A stretch of 64,000 nt of DNA from Cryptomeria japonica (lineage: Eukaryota > Streptophyta > Pinopsida > Cupressales > Cupressaceae), in contig NC_081415.1 of the NCBI RefSeq assembly GCF_030272615.1, forward strand, positions 106,529,796 through 106,593,795, written 5' to 3'. How positions within the stretch are numbered: position 1 is the first letter of the stretch; every line of letters starts with the position of its first letter. The position numbers and the translations under genes were made by a program. Shown here piece after piece: positions 37,481 to 48,900 of this stretch. Under the pieces are notes generated by a model that did no database searches, was not told the DNA's origin, and saw only the letters and a program-made list of their open reading frames with translations.

Positions 37481-37957
37481 TCTATGGGCTTTTGTATACC
37501 ATATATCTTCTTTTATTCATTGCGATGCATTATAACTCTTGTGTCTTGTAGGGTCAACAAGAAATGTAAACGATTACATCTCAGCAAGAACTTGCCTTTC
37601 TTACTGATGTTCACATTCATAAAAATACAGGTTTGCAAATCCCATCTAGTATCTCTTCATACTATTTTCCTTCCTTCAAATTACCCTCCTTCTAATGGTT
37701 ACTTCCTACGATTATACTATCTCATTTTCCACTAAAAACTTCTCTCCTATTCTTCTACTTGCAGGCCATCCAAGAAGACATCATTTTAAACCACACATGC
37801 TAAAAGGGTGTCCCAATCTCTGTAACCTTTGCATTCAATGATTCTAACTTCTGTTTGTACTGTCCATCTTGTTTACATGTTTCAAAACCACCACAAAGCT
37901 TTATGAAACAAATCATCTGCCATACTTTCAACAATTGTATGTACATTCCTTTCCTAT
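37481..37957 (+). other. Downstream Helitron region with possible terminal exons
   Basis: After the helicase C-terminus a stretch near 37850-37930 reads YCPSCLHVSKPPQSF ... CHTFNNC, a possible zinc-finger exon. The family is not certain and splice sites are not provable. Confidence 0.35.
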
Positions 37958-38290
37958 TCTTTTCAATCTACAAGTTTTATCAATTTCAATTATTTAATGC
38001 ACTTAGAATTTTTTAATAGAATGTTATTTCTCATAGGTATGCAATGCCAGCCAAAAATAAGTCGACAAAACCAAGAAAAGACATACATAACAATAGAACA
38101 TCAACAACTATTGTAAGTAGCTTCCTTTCGTATTCTTCTCAATCTACAAGTTTTATCATGCACATAGAATTTCTAATAGAATGTTATTTCTCACAAGTAC
38201 GCGATGGCTACTTAAAATCACTCTACAAAACAAAAAAAGACATACAAAACAATACAACATCAACGACTACTCAATACTTTGATTCAATTT
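37958..38290 (+). repeat. Tandem duplication containing an exon-like segment and its acceptor
   Basis: Two units of about 150-170 bp share TCAATCTACAAGTTTTATCA, AATAGAATGTTATTTCTCA, AAGACATACA[T/A]AACAATA and ACATCAAC.ACTA. The part after the TTTCTCATAG-like acceptor reads AMPAKNKSTKPRKDIHNN. Confidence 0.65.
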
Positions 38291-38486
38291 TGTGACCAAC
38301 ATTTTACATAACATCAATTATGTAATTCATAAATATATACAGAAAATAGTTGTATAACATGCTAGCAACGCCAGCATGGGGTTTGGATGGTGGATAACGT
38401 AATTTTTTTGGGTCCAACACATTAAATTGGTTGGGTTTTATACAGTCTAAAATAGAAAACATTTGTAATAACTACTTTATTTTTCT

Positions 38487-38760
38487 CTTCCATACTGTAC
38501 ATCATGCTACATTCAACAACATGGGGGATGGTGAGTGGTTAACTTCATATTTTGGGAACAACTGTAAACATTGGTTGGGTTATGTACAATTATATATTTA
38601 CATATCTATAAAGATTATTGTTTTCTATTCCTTTCATTACTTGCAATTGTTGCTTCAATTGCATTGTTTCTCTATTATGCTTCTACAAACTCATTGCATT
38701 TTTCTATAACTTTCATTCCTTGCATATTTTCCTTTATTTGCTTCTTTCTCTATAGTTCCT
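38487..38760 (+). repeat. Direct repeat downstream of the Rep/helicase gene
   Basis: Second copy of 31540-31885, same orientation, so the two copies flank the helicase gene. Confidence 0.65.
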
Positions 38761-39791
38761 TTCCAATCACACCTATCGGCCTCCTGTTGTGGGTACTCCC
38801 CCTGCAACTGCTAGTTTTATTTGAAAAGGATAGAGCTAATCTTTACCATCAACAGTTGACATCTTATCATAATCCTGCAAGACAATTCAAATTCTTTGAA
38901 CCATCGATTCTAGATGTTTTGACTAAGTGGAATTTTGCCTTGCAAAAATAGAATTGGCAACGTGTTTTATTTTCTCACAATATTATCTTTAGTACAAGTT
39001 AATGCTTTTCTTATGAACTTCACCTTCCACAAGTGGTATTGACATGAAAATGACAACCATTTTGCTCAAAATGAGATTTAAGTGCAAAGATGTAAGGGCT
39101 CATTAATTCTAATTATGTGGTACTTCATGAAAGTTGCTCGTTTGCATTTATCAGAACAACTCAAATCCATATTAAGATTTCACAAGCTATTTTATTAAGA
39201 TTGGACACATAGCCAAAATAAATTAAATAAATCTAATTTAAAAAATATTTAATTTTTATAAAAAAAACCACTCGTGGTTTGTTCTCCATTTTATATTCTT
39301 CTACTACTAAGGTATATTTTAACTTTAAAATAAATGTATAAGAAATGATTATATGACATTAATTTTATAAAAAAATATAATGTGGTTAAATTATTTTATA
39401 TGATATTTTTAAAAATGAAATTATAGTTCATAATTAATTACAAATTATATTATATTGATATAATTATATTTGTTATTTCATATAAAATTTTGTTGAATAT
39501 AAGTTATATAATTTTTATGCATTTTATTATAGTATATAATTAATAAGTAACATGCGTTCATTTTATATATATTATAAATAAATTTTATTATTATATATTA
39601 TATTATAATGTAAATTATTAAATTTATTTCTAAGATAATATTATAAGTTTTATATTTTGATTGATTCAAAGTAATACTTCTAGAGATAGTTGGGTTTTCT
39701 ATGATAAATTTTTACTTGAGTTTCACCACTAATCACCTTTAGACATAATATACCTTGTATTAATAATATTTTAGTTATATTTTTTAATAGG
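38761..39791. other. Non-genic, very AT-rich interval
   Basis: An exon-like frame to 38951 (YHNPARQFKFFEPSILDVLT) has no family I know. 39200-39790 is AT-rich without features, apart from a small perfect hairpin at 39265-39280. Confidence 0.45.
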
Positions 39792-39806
39792 TATTATATT
39801 CTATAG
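39792..39806 (+). repeat. Target duplication, left copy, of the nested minus-strand LINE-like element
   Basis: TATTATATTCTATAG matches TATTGTAATCTATAG at 55121-55135 at 13 of 15 bases. It abuts the poly(T), which is the poly(A) tail on the minus strand. Confidence 0.65.
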
Positions 39807-39950
39807 TTTTTTATTAGCATAAAATAGGTTTTGAAGGGGTCCTAAAACCCTTACAAACATAAAGTTTCTATCAAATAATGGACTAGACTACTTGGCAATG
39901 AACAACATGTTTTATAAAGGACATGAAACCTTCGGAACTTAGGAGGATCT

Positions 39951-40872
39951 TGTTGGGATTAAGGTGTCTTGACCTTTGCAAATCCTAACATTGGCTAATG
40001 CATTTATTTATTAATTTATTATTTATTGTCTATAAATGTCTATTCATCTAGTGGGATCCACAGGCTTGGTGGCATCCTACTTGGCGATGTCTATATGACA
40101 CATATGCTACACATGTGGAGATAGGAATCCCATGTGAGGATCTTGACAAGTGTTGACCTATCACAAATTCTATAACAAAATGGACAAGTGGCAGGAGATA
40201 CCTTTTGCATGTACAGGGTTATGATGAGTTGCAAGAGAATAAGCTAAAATTAGTCATTTATGATGGATTCTCTTACAACTATAAGTGTTGTAAGATATGA
40301 TAGTTGTAAGATGTGTAAGACCATTTGTCATACCTTGAAATAGTAAATTTTGAGTGCCCAACTTAGGAGGTTTGAATGGGGAGTCATTTGGAGATGTGCA
40401 TGTGTCATTTGCATGCTTTTTGGTGGCCTAAAAATAGGGCCAAATGTTATGCATGACCTCATCTTGATGCTTCACCTAGAAGCTTCCTGTTGAGTTGTAT
40501 TTCTCTATAAAAAGTAGTCTTGAGGAGTGTTATGTTATGTAATGTTTGCAAGTGAAGTGTTATGCTACCGAAATTAATCCCGGTTGTGGGTTGTAGTTGT
40601 AGACTCTTGTTAAAGAAGCTAAGCGCTAGTATTGTATTGTAAGATTTTGATTACTGGAATACAAAGTACCGTGCTTTTAGAGTGTTGGGTTTTTTACCTA
40701 AAAGGTTTTCCCCATAATATATCTTGTGTTCTTTATTTATCTTTATGCATGTTTATTATCTCTCTATGAATGTGTTTCTATTTCTATAATAGAATATTTG
40801 TAAGAAAATTTGTACTATCTGCCCTACTAGATTAGTGTTAGGAAGTGTTTTCTGCACCTTAGCTTCCTTTCA
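39951..40872 (+). repeat. 5' LTR of copia element 1
   Basis: It starts TGTTGGGATTAAGG and ends CCTTTCA. The TATA box CTATAAAAAG is at about 40505. Confidence 0.9.
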
Positions 40873-40874
40873 GT

Positions 40875-40886
40875 TGGTATTAGAGG
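40875..40886 (+). other. Primer-binding site of copia element 1
   Basis: TGGTATTAGAGG against the iMet consensus TGGTATCAGAGC; changed at the C (now T). Confidence 0.8.
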
Positions 40887-40991
40887 CTAGCCAGTTTTGG
40901 TTCTATTATTGGGTAGTGGATTTTTTGTAGTAATCTCAGTTTGAGTGGGATATTTTGTAGAGTATTTTCAAAATCTTGTTGCAGGAAGAAG

Positions 40992-43900
40992 ATGGAAAGC
41001 ACATCTGTAAAATTTGATATGGAGAAGTTTAATGGCAACAACTTCAAACTGTGGAAGTTGAAAATGGAAGATATGCTCATGGATTGAGATCTATGTGCGA
41101 CAATATCTGGAAAAAAAACTTAGAATATAGCACAGGATATTTGGATACAATGGATCAAAAAGCTAAGGGCCTTATAAGGCTCTGTTTGGTAGACTCTGTA
41201 TTATTAAATGTCCATGAAGACTGTGAAAGATCTTTGGAAGAATCTTGGAGATGTTTATCAAGCTAAATCCTTGGTAAAAAAGCTTTTTCTGAGAAATAAA
41301 ATGTATTCTCTAAGGATGGAAGATGGAGGATCTATTGTTGATCATCTCAATATATTCAACATGATTATTGGTCAATTAATTTATGTTGGTGACAAGATTG
41401 AGGAGGAGGATTGTTGCATGCTTCTATTGTTTTCTTTGCCTTACTCATGGGACCACCTTGTTATGGCTATTGAGAGTACAACCACCAAGTTCAAGATGGA
41501 TGAAGTGGTATCATTATTTCTGTCTAAAGAGATGCGAAGGAAGACTTCTAAGATAGCTAAGGAGGCCCTTATATTTCATGGTAGATCAAAAGAGAAAGGC
41601 AAGAAGAAGGACAAGAAAGATGAAAAAGGTGGATCCAAATCCCATGGAAGATCTAAATCTCCTCGAAAGTCCAAGGCGAAGTGTTAGAATTATAGCAAAA
41701 TCGGTCATTTTCGTAAAGAATTTAAGGAGGAGAAAATGAAGAAGAAGAGACCCTTTGATTTATATTTAAACAAATCCTCTCAGGATGATGGTGAAGCATT
41801 TGTTGCAGCCTTGGCAACGCATACATTGGAAGATGTGTGGCTAATCAATTCAGGTGAATCTTTTCACATGATCTCACATCGGGGTTGGTTTTCAAAGTAT
41901 GAAGAATACGACGGTGGAAAGGTGTATCTCGGTGATGAATCTAATTTGAAGGTTGTTGGCCATGGAAGAGTCAATATTATATTTCTGGATGGAAGAGTGA
42001 AGGGGATTGATGGTGTAATGAACATCCCAAGTTTAGCATGGTATCTACTCTTTGTAAGTAAGTTGAGTGATGTGGGTATGCAAGTTGTTTTCTTACAAGG
42101 TGGATGTAAGATGACTAAAGGTTCTATGGTGCTATCTAAGGGTGTTTGGATAGGCACCTTGTATAAGCTGGATGCATGCATTATGTAGTGTAATAGTGAT
42201 TTCAAGAAGAGGGTTCTATATTCTTCATTCTCACCATTAGATTGAACTGTGAAGAGGACTATTGCTTCTACATTCGATGGTCATTCTATCTAGGTACCTA
42301 AAGCATGCCAATGCTATGTAGATGAAATTACCAATAGAGAAGACAATGTTATGGCACCAAAGACTTGGTCACATTGGTGAGAAGGCTCTCAAAACCTTGA
42401 AAAGTAAATGCCTTGTAGAGGAGCTTGAAGATTGTAATCTTGAGTTCTATTTCTATGAACACTGCATCTATGGTAAACAAAATCATGTTTAGTTTTACTC
42501 TAGTTCTCACAAGTCTTCTGGTTGTTGGACTTGATACATTCTGATGATTTTGGTCCTATTAATGTTCCTTCAATTTCAAAATCTGTCTATTTTGTTTCAT
42601 TCATTGATGACTACAGTAGAAGGACAATTTTTTATTTTCTTAGAAGCAAATCTGAATTCTTTAGTCAGTTTAAGGAGTTTAAGGCTCTTGTTGATAATTA
42701 GACTAGTAGAAAGATAAGTGTTTGAGGACTGACAATGGTGGTGAGTTTTGCTTAGTAGCTTTTGACAGGTTCTGTAAGGATCACGGGATTGAGAGGCATA
42801 AGACAACTCCATACACCCCTTAGCAAATTGGAGTTGTAGAGAGGATGAACAAGATGTTGATGGAGAGGGCTAGGAGTATGCTTAGTGGTGCTAGCCTCAA
42901 ACAAAAGTTTTGGGCTGAAGTAGTAGCCACTGCCTACTATTTGGTAAATAGATCTCCTATATCAGCACTTGTTGATAAAACACCTATGGAGATGTGGTCA
43001 GGAAAGAAGCCCTCGATGAGACATCTCAGAGTATTTGATTGTGAATTTTATGCTCATGTTTTGAATGAAAAGAGATCTATGTTGGAGAACAAGGCAATGA
43101 CGTGTAACTTTCTCGACTATGGTGTCGGTGTAAAAAGGTACAAGCTTTGGGATCCGGTGTTAGAGAAGGTTATCTATAGTAGCAGTGTTATTTTTAGAGA
43201 GATGAAACCTTCCAATATTGAGCTACAACTAAAGAAAGAAAAGAAACAAAATAAGGAGGTTGTTCAAATTCCTTCTAATCCTAAGAAAGAAGAACTACAA
43301 GCTTCTAGTGGACCTAATTATGAGGAGAGTTCTAGAAACTCTAAAATTTTTGAAGAATATGAAGAACCTCAACCTCAACCTTTGAGAAGGTCTACTCATG
43401 ATAGGTGGAAACCTGATAGATATGGGTATTCACCGGATAGGTTTGGATATTCATTGTTAGATTCTAGTTGTATTTTTTGTTTGATTGCTAACATTGATCA
43501 GCCTAGGAATGTTAGAGAGGCTATAAGTATGCATGATGTAGATTCATGGATGGAAGCCATAAATGATGAGATGGAATCTTTGAAGAAGAACAATACTTGG
43601 GATTTGGTACCTTTGCTTGGAGGACATAAGCCCATGCAATACAAATGGGTGTTCAAGAAAAACTTGGGTCTTGATAATAGTGTTGATAAGCATAAAACAT
43701 AGTTGGTCGCGAAAGGGTATCCCTTGGTTGAGGGAATAGATTATGGTGATATTTTATCTCCTATTGCAAAGCTAACATCCATTTGATTCTTGTTATCACT
43801 TTCTTTAGTTCATGATTGGGAAATCATGAAAATGGATGCGAACATAACATTCCTTCATGGTGATTTGGAGGAAGAAATTTATATGTCATAGCTAGAGCAT

Positions 43901-44930
43901 TTCATAGTGAAAGGTAAATAAAATTTGGTTTGCAAGTTGAAAAAGTCGTTGTATGGTTTGAAACAATCTCCTAGGATGTGGTACCAAAACTTTGATATCC
44001 ATGTGTTGAGTTTGGGATTTTAGAATTCTAAATCTGATCAATGTGTTTACATTAAAATTAATAGTGGTCGCATTCCCATTATTACATTATATGTGGATGA
44101 TATGTTACTATTTGGGAATGGAGATTTGATTTCTGACTCGAAGTCTTAGTTGTCAACACAGTTTGATATGAAAGATTTAGGTGCAGCTAGGTACATTCTG
44201 GGGATGGAGATTAGAAGGGATAAATCTAATAGAAAGATTTGGTTAAAATAGAGTAAGTATGTGAATTGGGTGTTGGAGAGATTTATCATGTCATCTTGTA
44301 GATCCATGATATTTCTTGTTGCATTGGGAATGAAATTATCTTGTGGAGGATTGTCCAAGATATCCTTCTAAGATGGAGAACATGGCCAGTGTACCATATG
44401 CAAGTGCAGTTGGTAGTCTCATGTATGCTATGGTCTATACAAGACCAGATATTTCCCAACCAGTGGGAGCCTTGATTCGATATATGGCTAATCTTGGATG
44501 GGTGCATTGGAATGCAGTTAAGAGAGTGTTCAAATATTTGAGGGGTACTTTTGAGTATTCCTTTTATTATCATGGTTATCCACCAGTGGTTATGTTTTTA
44601 CTATGAATGGTGGTGCTATTAGTTGGATGAATAAGTGGCAAGCTATAGTCACTTTGTCCATGACAGAAGCAGAGTATATGGTAGCTACTCATGCTTGTAA
44701 GGAATCCATTTGGCTTAGGTGGTTGTGTTCAGATATTGGATTTGATGTATGATTTATTACTATGTATTGTGATAGTCAGAGTGCTATTTGCTAAGCAAAT
44801 AATCCAACTTTCCATGCCATAATGAAGCACAACAATGTTCAGTTTCATTTTGTTTAAGATATGGTAGAAGATGGGAAGTTGACACTTTGATGAATATTGC
44901 AGATGCATTGATGAAACCAATGAGCAATAT
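40992..44930 (+). pseudogene. copia gag-pol (gag, protease, integrase, RT, RNase H), broken
   Basis: Gag starts at ATG 40992 (MESTSVKFDMEKFNGNNFKL). A later block holds IVDHLNIFNMIIGQL and SLPYSWDHL. The zinc knuckle at 41682 onward has lost Cys: C*NYSKIGHFRKEF. Protease reads VWLINSGESFHMISH; the catalytic Asp of the D-S-G triad is Asn. Integrase: LWHQRLGHIGEKAL, then a shift region 42190-42845. The block WAEVVATAYYLVNRSP follows. RT: WMEAINDEMESLKKNNTWDL, YKWVFK, SLYGLKQSPRMWYQNF and LYVDDMLLFG (YVDD intact). RNase H: GSLMYAMVYTRPDIS, SMTEAEYM and YCDSQSA. Stops fall mostly at expected Gln or Trp codons. Dead. Confidence 0.9.
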
Positions 44931-45024
44931 AGAAAAGATTAGATAGTATTGTATTTCTATGGGCCTCTCAGCCCCCTGTAGTTGATTTATGGGCTATTTG
45001 AAAGGTCTTCAACAAGTGGGAGAA

Positions 45025-45946
45025 CGTTGGGATTAAGGCGTCTCAACCTTTTCAAATCCTAACATTGGCTAATACATTTATTTATTAATTTATTATATAT
45101 TGCCTACAAATGTCTAGTGATCTAGTGGGATCCACAGGTTTGCTGCCATCCTACTTGGTGATGACTGTATGACAAATATACTACACATATGGAGATAGGC
45201 ATCCCACATGAGGATCTTGACCCTTTTCAACCTATGATAGATTTTGTGGCAGAATGAACAAGTGGCAGGAGATACCTTTTGCATGGAGAGGATTATGATG
45301 AGTTGTAAGAGAATAATCTAAAATTAGTCATTTATGAGAGATTGTCTTACAACTATAAGTGTTGTAAGATATGACAGTTGTAAGATGTGTAGGCACATCT
45401 GTCATAGCTCAAAATAGTAAATTTTGAGTGCCCAACTTAGGAGGTTTGAATGGGGAGTCATTTGGAGATGTACATGTGTCATTTGCATGCTTTTTGGTGG
45501 CAAAAAAATAGGGCCAAATGTTATGCGCGACCCCATCTTAATTCTTCATCTAGAAGCTTCATCTCACATTGTATTTCTTTATAAAAGGTAGTCTTGAGGA
45601 GTGTTATGTAATGTAATGTTTGCAAGTGAAGTGTTATGCTGCCAAAATTAATCGAGGTTGTGGGTTGTAGTTGTAGACTCCTATTGAATAAGCTAAGTGT
45701 TGGCATTGTATTGTAAGATTATGATTACTAGAATACAAAGTATTGTGATTTTCAAATGTGGGTTTCTTTTACCTGTAAGGGTTTTCCCCATGATATATCT
45801 TGTGTTCATTGTTTATCTTTATGCATGTTTATTCTCTCTATGAACGTGTTTCTATTTCTATAATAGAAGATTAGTAAGAAAATTTGCACTATCTTCCCCA
45901 TTAGATTAGTGTTAGGAAGTGTTTTCCACACCTTAGATTCCTTTCA
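45025..45946 (+). repeat. 3' LTR of copia element 1
   Basis: 922 bp, preceded by CAAGTGGGAGA (polypurine tract, about 45013-45023). Same length as the 5' LTR. Confidence 0.9.
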
Positions 45947-47704
45947 CATCTAGATACCAAAACTCAAAGTTTGCACAAAACATAAACAAAAGAATTAGAG
46001 AAGCCACAACCAACCAAAAACCAACCAGCCATCAAGTTTAAAAGATTACAAAACATGATAGCAAAAGGTCCAAGTCAGCATACAATATACCAAAGAATAA
46101 GGGTTTTAAATGGCACCTTCAACCAACAAGAAGGTTTTTCCTAGGCTCCCATAACATGAAGCAGAGTCTCTAGGCTACAAAAAATGACAAATCCCAAACC
46201 CAACCAAAAACAAAGACTAGCCAAACTGGGCCCTTGAAAACTGCTAGCATCCAGCCTATCTCTAAGAGAAACAAGAAATATAGGCTTTTTTTGAGCTCAC
46301 TCAACCTAGAGAATGGGATTTACATGGATCCCACAACCTGCATTGGGTTTTGAATTAGCTCCCAAAACCAACCTCAAATTATGTTCTGATATGGCTCCCA
46401 AAACCAACAAGATGACACTAGCAAAGACTAACCAGCTGATAGTTATCTCCCATCTAACAAAGCACATAATGATGATAATTAATAGAATTGAGATTAAAAA
46501 CCTTCCAACCTCTCCACCTCAATAGGAGATATAGGAAAGAACTCAATAGAAAGACTAGTCTTAGATCCAATCTAGCCAAGAGTCAGCACAACATCAAATC
46601 CACAACAGTAGTTCCTAGCATCAGCAACAACATCCACCTCCACCTCAATAAAAGATAGGTCATCTCCAACACGATCCATCTTCACCTCTAAAGAAGATGG
46701 GACCACCTCTATAGGAAGGACCAGAGAAAACCAAGAAATGGGAAGAATGCCAACAAAAGGGCCAAGAAAGATAGAAACAATCATGATTTCTCATAGAGAA
46801 GGTGCTTTCGACAACACTAGGGGAATCAATACCCTCAACCATCTCCACAAAGAGAAAAAATTTAAACAAGAAGGAATGAAGGAAAAAATGAGCAATAACA
46901 AACAACACCCTCCAAAGACTAAATAAAAGATTTGGGAATCAAAACAAGATCATCAACTTCCCAAAACTCTACTTCAAAAGAGGCCTGCAAGATAACATAA
47001 AGAGATCCAAGAGAATCTGTAGCCCCAAATCTATGAGAAATGTCTTCACTAGCCAAACTTGTCATCTCCATGAAGAGAAACAAGACCACCTCCATAGGAA
47101 GACCAGAAGAGACCCAAACAAACACCAAGATGCTGCCCCAAAAGATAAAAACACTTAGGTCCATGATATCCCCCAAGACAGTGCTTCAAAACATAGAGCG
47201 CTCCACCCCACAAAGACCAAGAAAGGAAAGGAAACAACAACTACAACCACCAAGAAACCACCAAAAGCTCCAAAGTTTCAACCACCTTGCCCACCAAACA
47301 AGGGAGAAAAAAGGCCCCCCCTGAGATACAAACCAAAAAATCAATAAAGGGCCACCAATGAAAGCACACCCAAAATAAAGACCAATGTCCCCCAAAGCCA
47401 AGAGCCTGTCATGAACTCCATCAATCCTAACATAAGAAATGCAGGACCAAGCCCTAGCCATCCAATCGCACACCACCACCAAAATGAAGAAAACGCCCAT
47501 GAGCTCTCTCAGAATAACCAAAAAAACATTTGCCACAGAGGATACAACAACCAAAAAGCATAAAGGAGAGCATAGCACGAACAAAGCACCCCCAAATGAT
47601 AGAGAAGAAACAACTAAAGAAATAAGAGGATAGTCCTTAGCAGCCCCAACATCTTCGACCCCTGCCTCACCCCACATAGTGACAAAGGAAGCAAACAATC
47701 CAAA
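45947..47704 (-). pseudogene. Middle part of the LINE-like element, one long hydrophobic frame
   Basis: A minus-strand frame from the junction at 47699 down to 47186 starts LFASFVTMWGEAGVEDVGAA and is rich in Phe, Val, Leu, Trp and Gly. Further frames at 46572-47176 share the theme 'PMEVVLFLFMEM'. I recognise no domain. On the other strand the same DNA gives Lys/Pro/Thr-rich frames. Which strand, if either, was coding is uncertain; the minus strand fits the direction of the poly(A) tail. Confidence 0.35.
47700..47704 (+). repeat. Target duplication CCAAA, left of the TRIM-copia composite
   Basis: CCAAA directly before the TRIM LTR. The same 5 bases directly follow the far end of the attached copia element at 54869-54873. 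Confidence 0.75.
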
Positions 47705-47714
47705 TGTTGAGACA

Positions 47715-47787
47715 TGGACCAACTAGGACTCAAACCTAGGACCTTCCATATGCTACTGGAGTGCTCTACCACTGAGCTACTGGCCCC
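47715..47787 (-). other. tRNA-like domain in the 3' LTR of the TRIM
   Basis: 73 nt on the minus strand. A box TAGCTCAGTGG, D-stem GCTC/GAGC, anticodon-loop-like GTAGCAT, and a T-arm CTAGG-TTTGAGT-CCTAG. The acceptor GGGGCCA pairs with TGGTCC at 6 positions, one by wobble. It is closest in layout to tRNA-Ala(AGC). The anticodon stem is imperfect, so I do not call it a functional tRNA gene. Confidence 0.8.
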
Positions 47788-47913
47788 TCTTGGACCAGTC
47801 CATTATTGGTCTGAGTGTGGCTTATTTCCAACACCAACACTCCCCCTTAAGCCACACCTCTTATGTGCTTGGGGCTCCTAGCCTGGACCTAGCTCTGATA
47901 CCATGTTGAGATG

Positions 47914-47986
47914 TGGACCAGTTGGGACTTGAACCTAGGACCTTCCATATGCTACTGGAGTGCTCTACCACTGCGCTATTGGCCCC
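47914..47986 (-). other. tRNA-like domain in the 5' LTR of the TRIM
   Basis: Same 73-nt domain. The A box is altered here (TAGCGCAGTGG) and the T-loop reads TTCAAGT, so B-box-like GGTTCAAGTCC is kept. Confidence 0.8.
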
Positions 47987-48038
47987 TCTTGGACCAGTCC
48001 ATTGTTGCTCTGGGTGTGGCTTATTTCCAACACCAACA

Positions 48039-48809
48039 TGTAAATGATGTTCAATTCTCAATTCAATATGCAAGATACATTCTAGTTATAATTTTATTGA
48101 TATATGTATTGTCTATTTATATGATAAATCTGATTATATTCTTTTGTATGGTAGGTGAGAGGAGCATTTTATATTTTCTATGTCCTATATCACGAATGCC
48201 ACTTAATATAAGTATATAACAAATGGGCATGGTCAAGCAATGCCTTGATCGGTCATGACCGATCAAGACATTACTTAATCATGCCTCTTTGTTTATAGTA
48301 AACAAATGCATGTTCAACATAAATGCCAATTGGTGTGGAAGGAGTATTACAACCGATGTCTATTGGTGTTCGCTTAATGCTAACAACCGATAGTTATCAG
48401 TGTGTTAGCCTTAACAACTGATAACTATCGGTGACCTTTGTTATATTGCCACCCGATATCATATGCATCTTGATATATTATATGCAATCCGATATATTAT
48501 ATGCAACCCGATATATTATATGGAACCCGATATACATTAATCAGCGTTTTTCATTAATCATTTAATTATCATTGTTTATGTTAATCGATATACATCTAAA
48601 TACAAGATTTATTAGATTGATGAACATAAACAAAATATATAGTATGATTATCAATAGGTTATTTATATGCAAATGTAAAATGGCTATCAAAGAGGAATTA
48701 ATTGCTTGAAGGTTTTATCATAGTTATCGATATGATAAGTGATTGAATGAGAGACTTCATTTATCTCTCATTCAATCATTTATCTTACCGAAGCTATCAT
48801 GCATTAACA
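48039..48809 (-). repeat. 3' LTR of the minus-strand copia-type element
   Basis: 771 bp. It contains a 24-nt perfect palindrome at 48244-48267 within a 60-nt imperfect one, a 15-bp-stem hairpin at 48386-48432, and three or four 19-bp units GATATATTATATGCAACCC near 48490-48550. Confidence 0.9.
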
Positions 48810-48820
48810 CTCCCTCTTAG
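48810..48820 (-). other. Polypurine tract
   Basis: CTAAGAGGGAG on the minus strand, exactly before the 3' LTR. Confidence 0.75.
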
Positions 48821-48900
48821 CTAGGTAAGATGAAATGTAGACAATATATTCAAGCATCACAATTCAGTTGATAGTAATCATTTTAAACATTCATGGGAAA

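Larger units (their letters stand above)
39951..45946 (+). mobile_element. Ty1/copia retrotransposon, inactive, inserted in the LINE-like element
   Basis: Two 922-bp LTRs (39951-40872 and 45025-45946), PBS at 40875, gag-pol 40992-44930 with integrase before RT (copia order) and a PPT before the 3' LTR. Target duplication GATCT/CATCT (39946-39950, 45947-45951), one mismatch. The LTR start TG has become CG in the 3' copy. Confidence 0.92.
47705..48038 (-). mobile_element. TRIM (miniature LTR retrotransposon) whose LTRs carry a tRNA-like sequence
   Basis: Minus strand: a 135-bp LTR (47904-48038), PBS TGGTATCAGAGC exactly adjacent (47892-47903), about 64 bp inside, polypurine tract TTAAGGGGGAG (47840-47850) and a second 135-bp LTR (47705-47839). 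LTRs start TGTTGGTGTTGG and end CTCAACA. Total 334 bp, with no coding capacity. It must have used proteins of another element; the shared PBS and PPT style point to a copia like its neighbour. Confidence 0.92.

Noticed and set aside
39265-39280. AAACCAC-TC-GTGGTTT hairpin as the 3' end of the Helitron
   Set aside because: No CTRR end follows at the usual 10-12 bases, and the loop is only two bases.
47439-47633. Plus-strand Lys/Thr/Pro-rich protein
   Set aside because: It is the complement of a longer minus-strand frame, has no domain, and the element's poly(A) tail points to the minus strand.
47715-47787. Functional tRNA-Ala gene
   Set aside because: It lies within a TRIM LTR, occurs twice in direct repeats, and its anticodon stem and acceptor end are imperfect.
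48035-48039. CAACA as the copia-type element's own target duplication
   Set aside because: It is the end of the TRIM LTR and is not repeated after 54868, where CCAAA follows.
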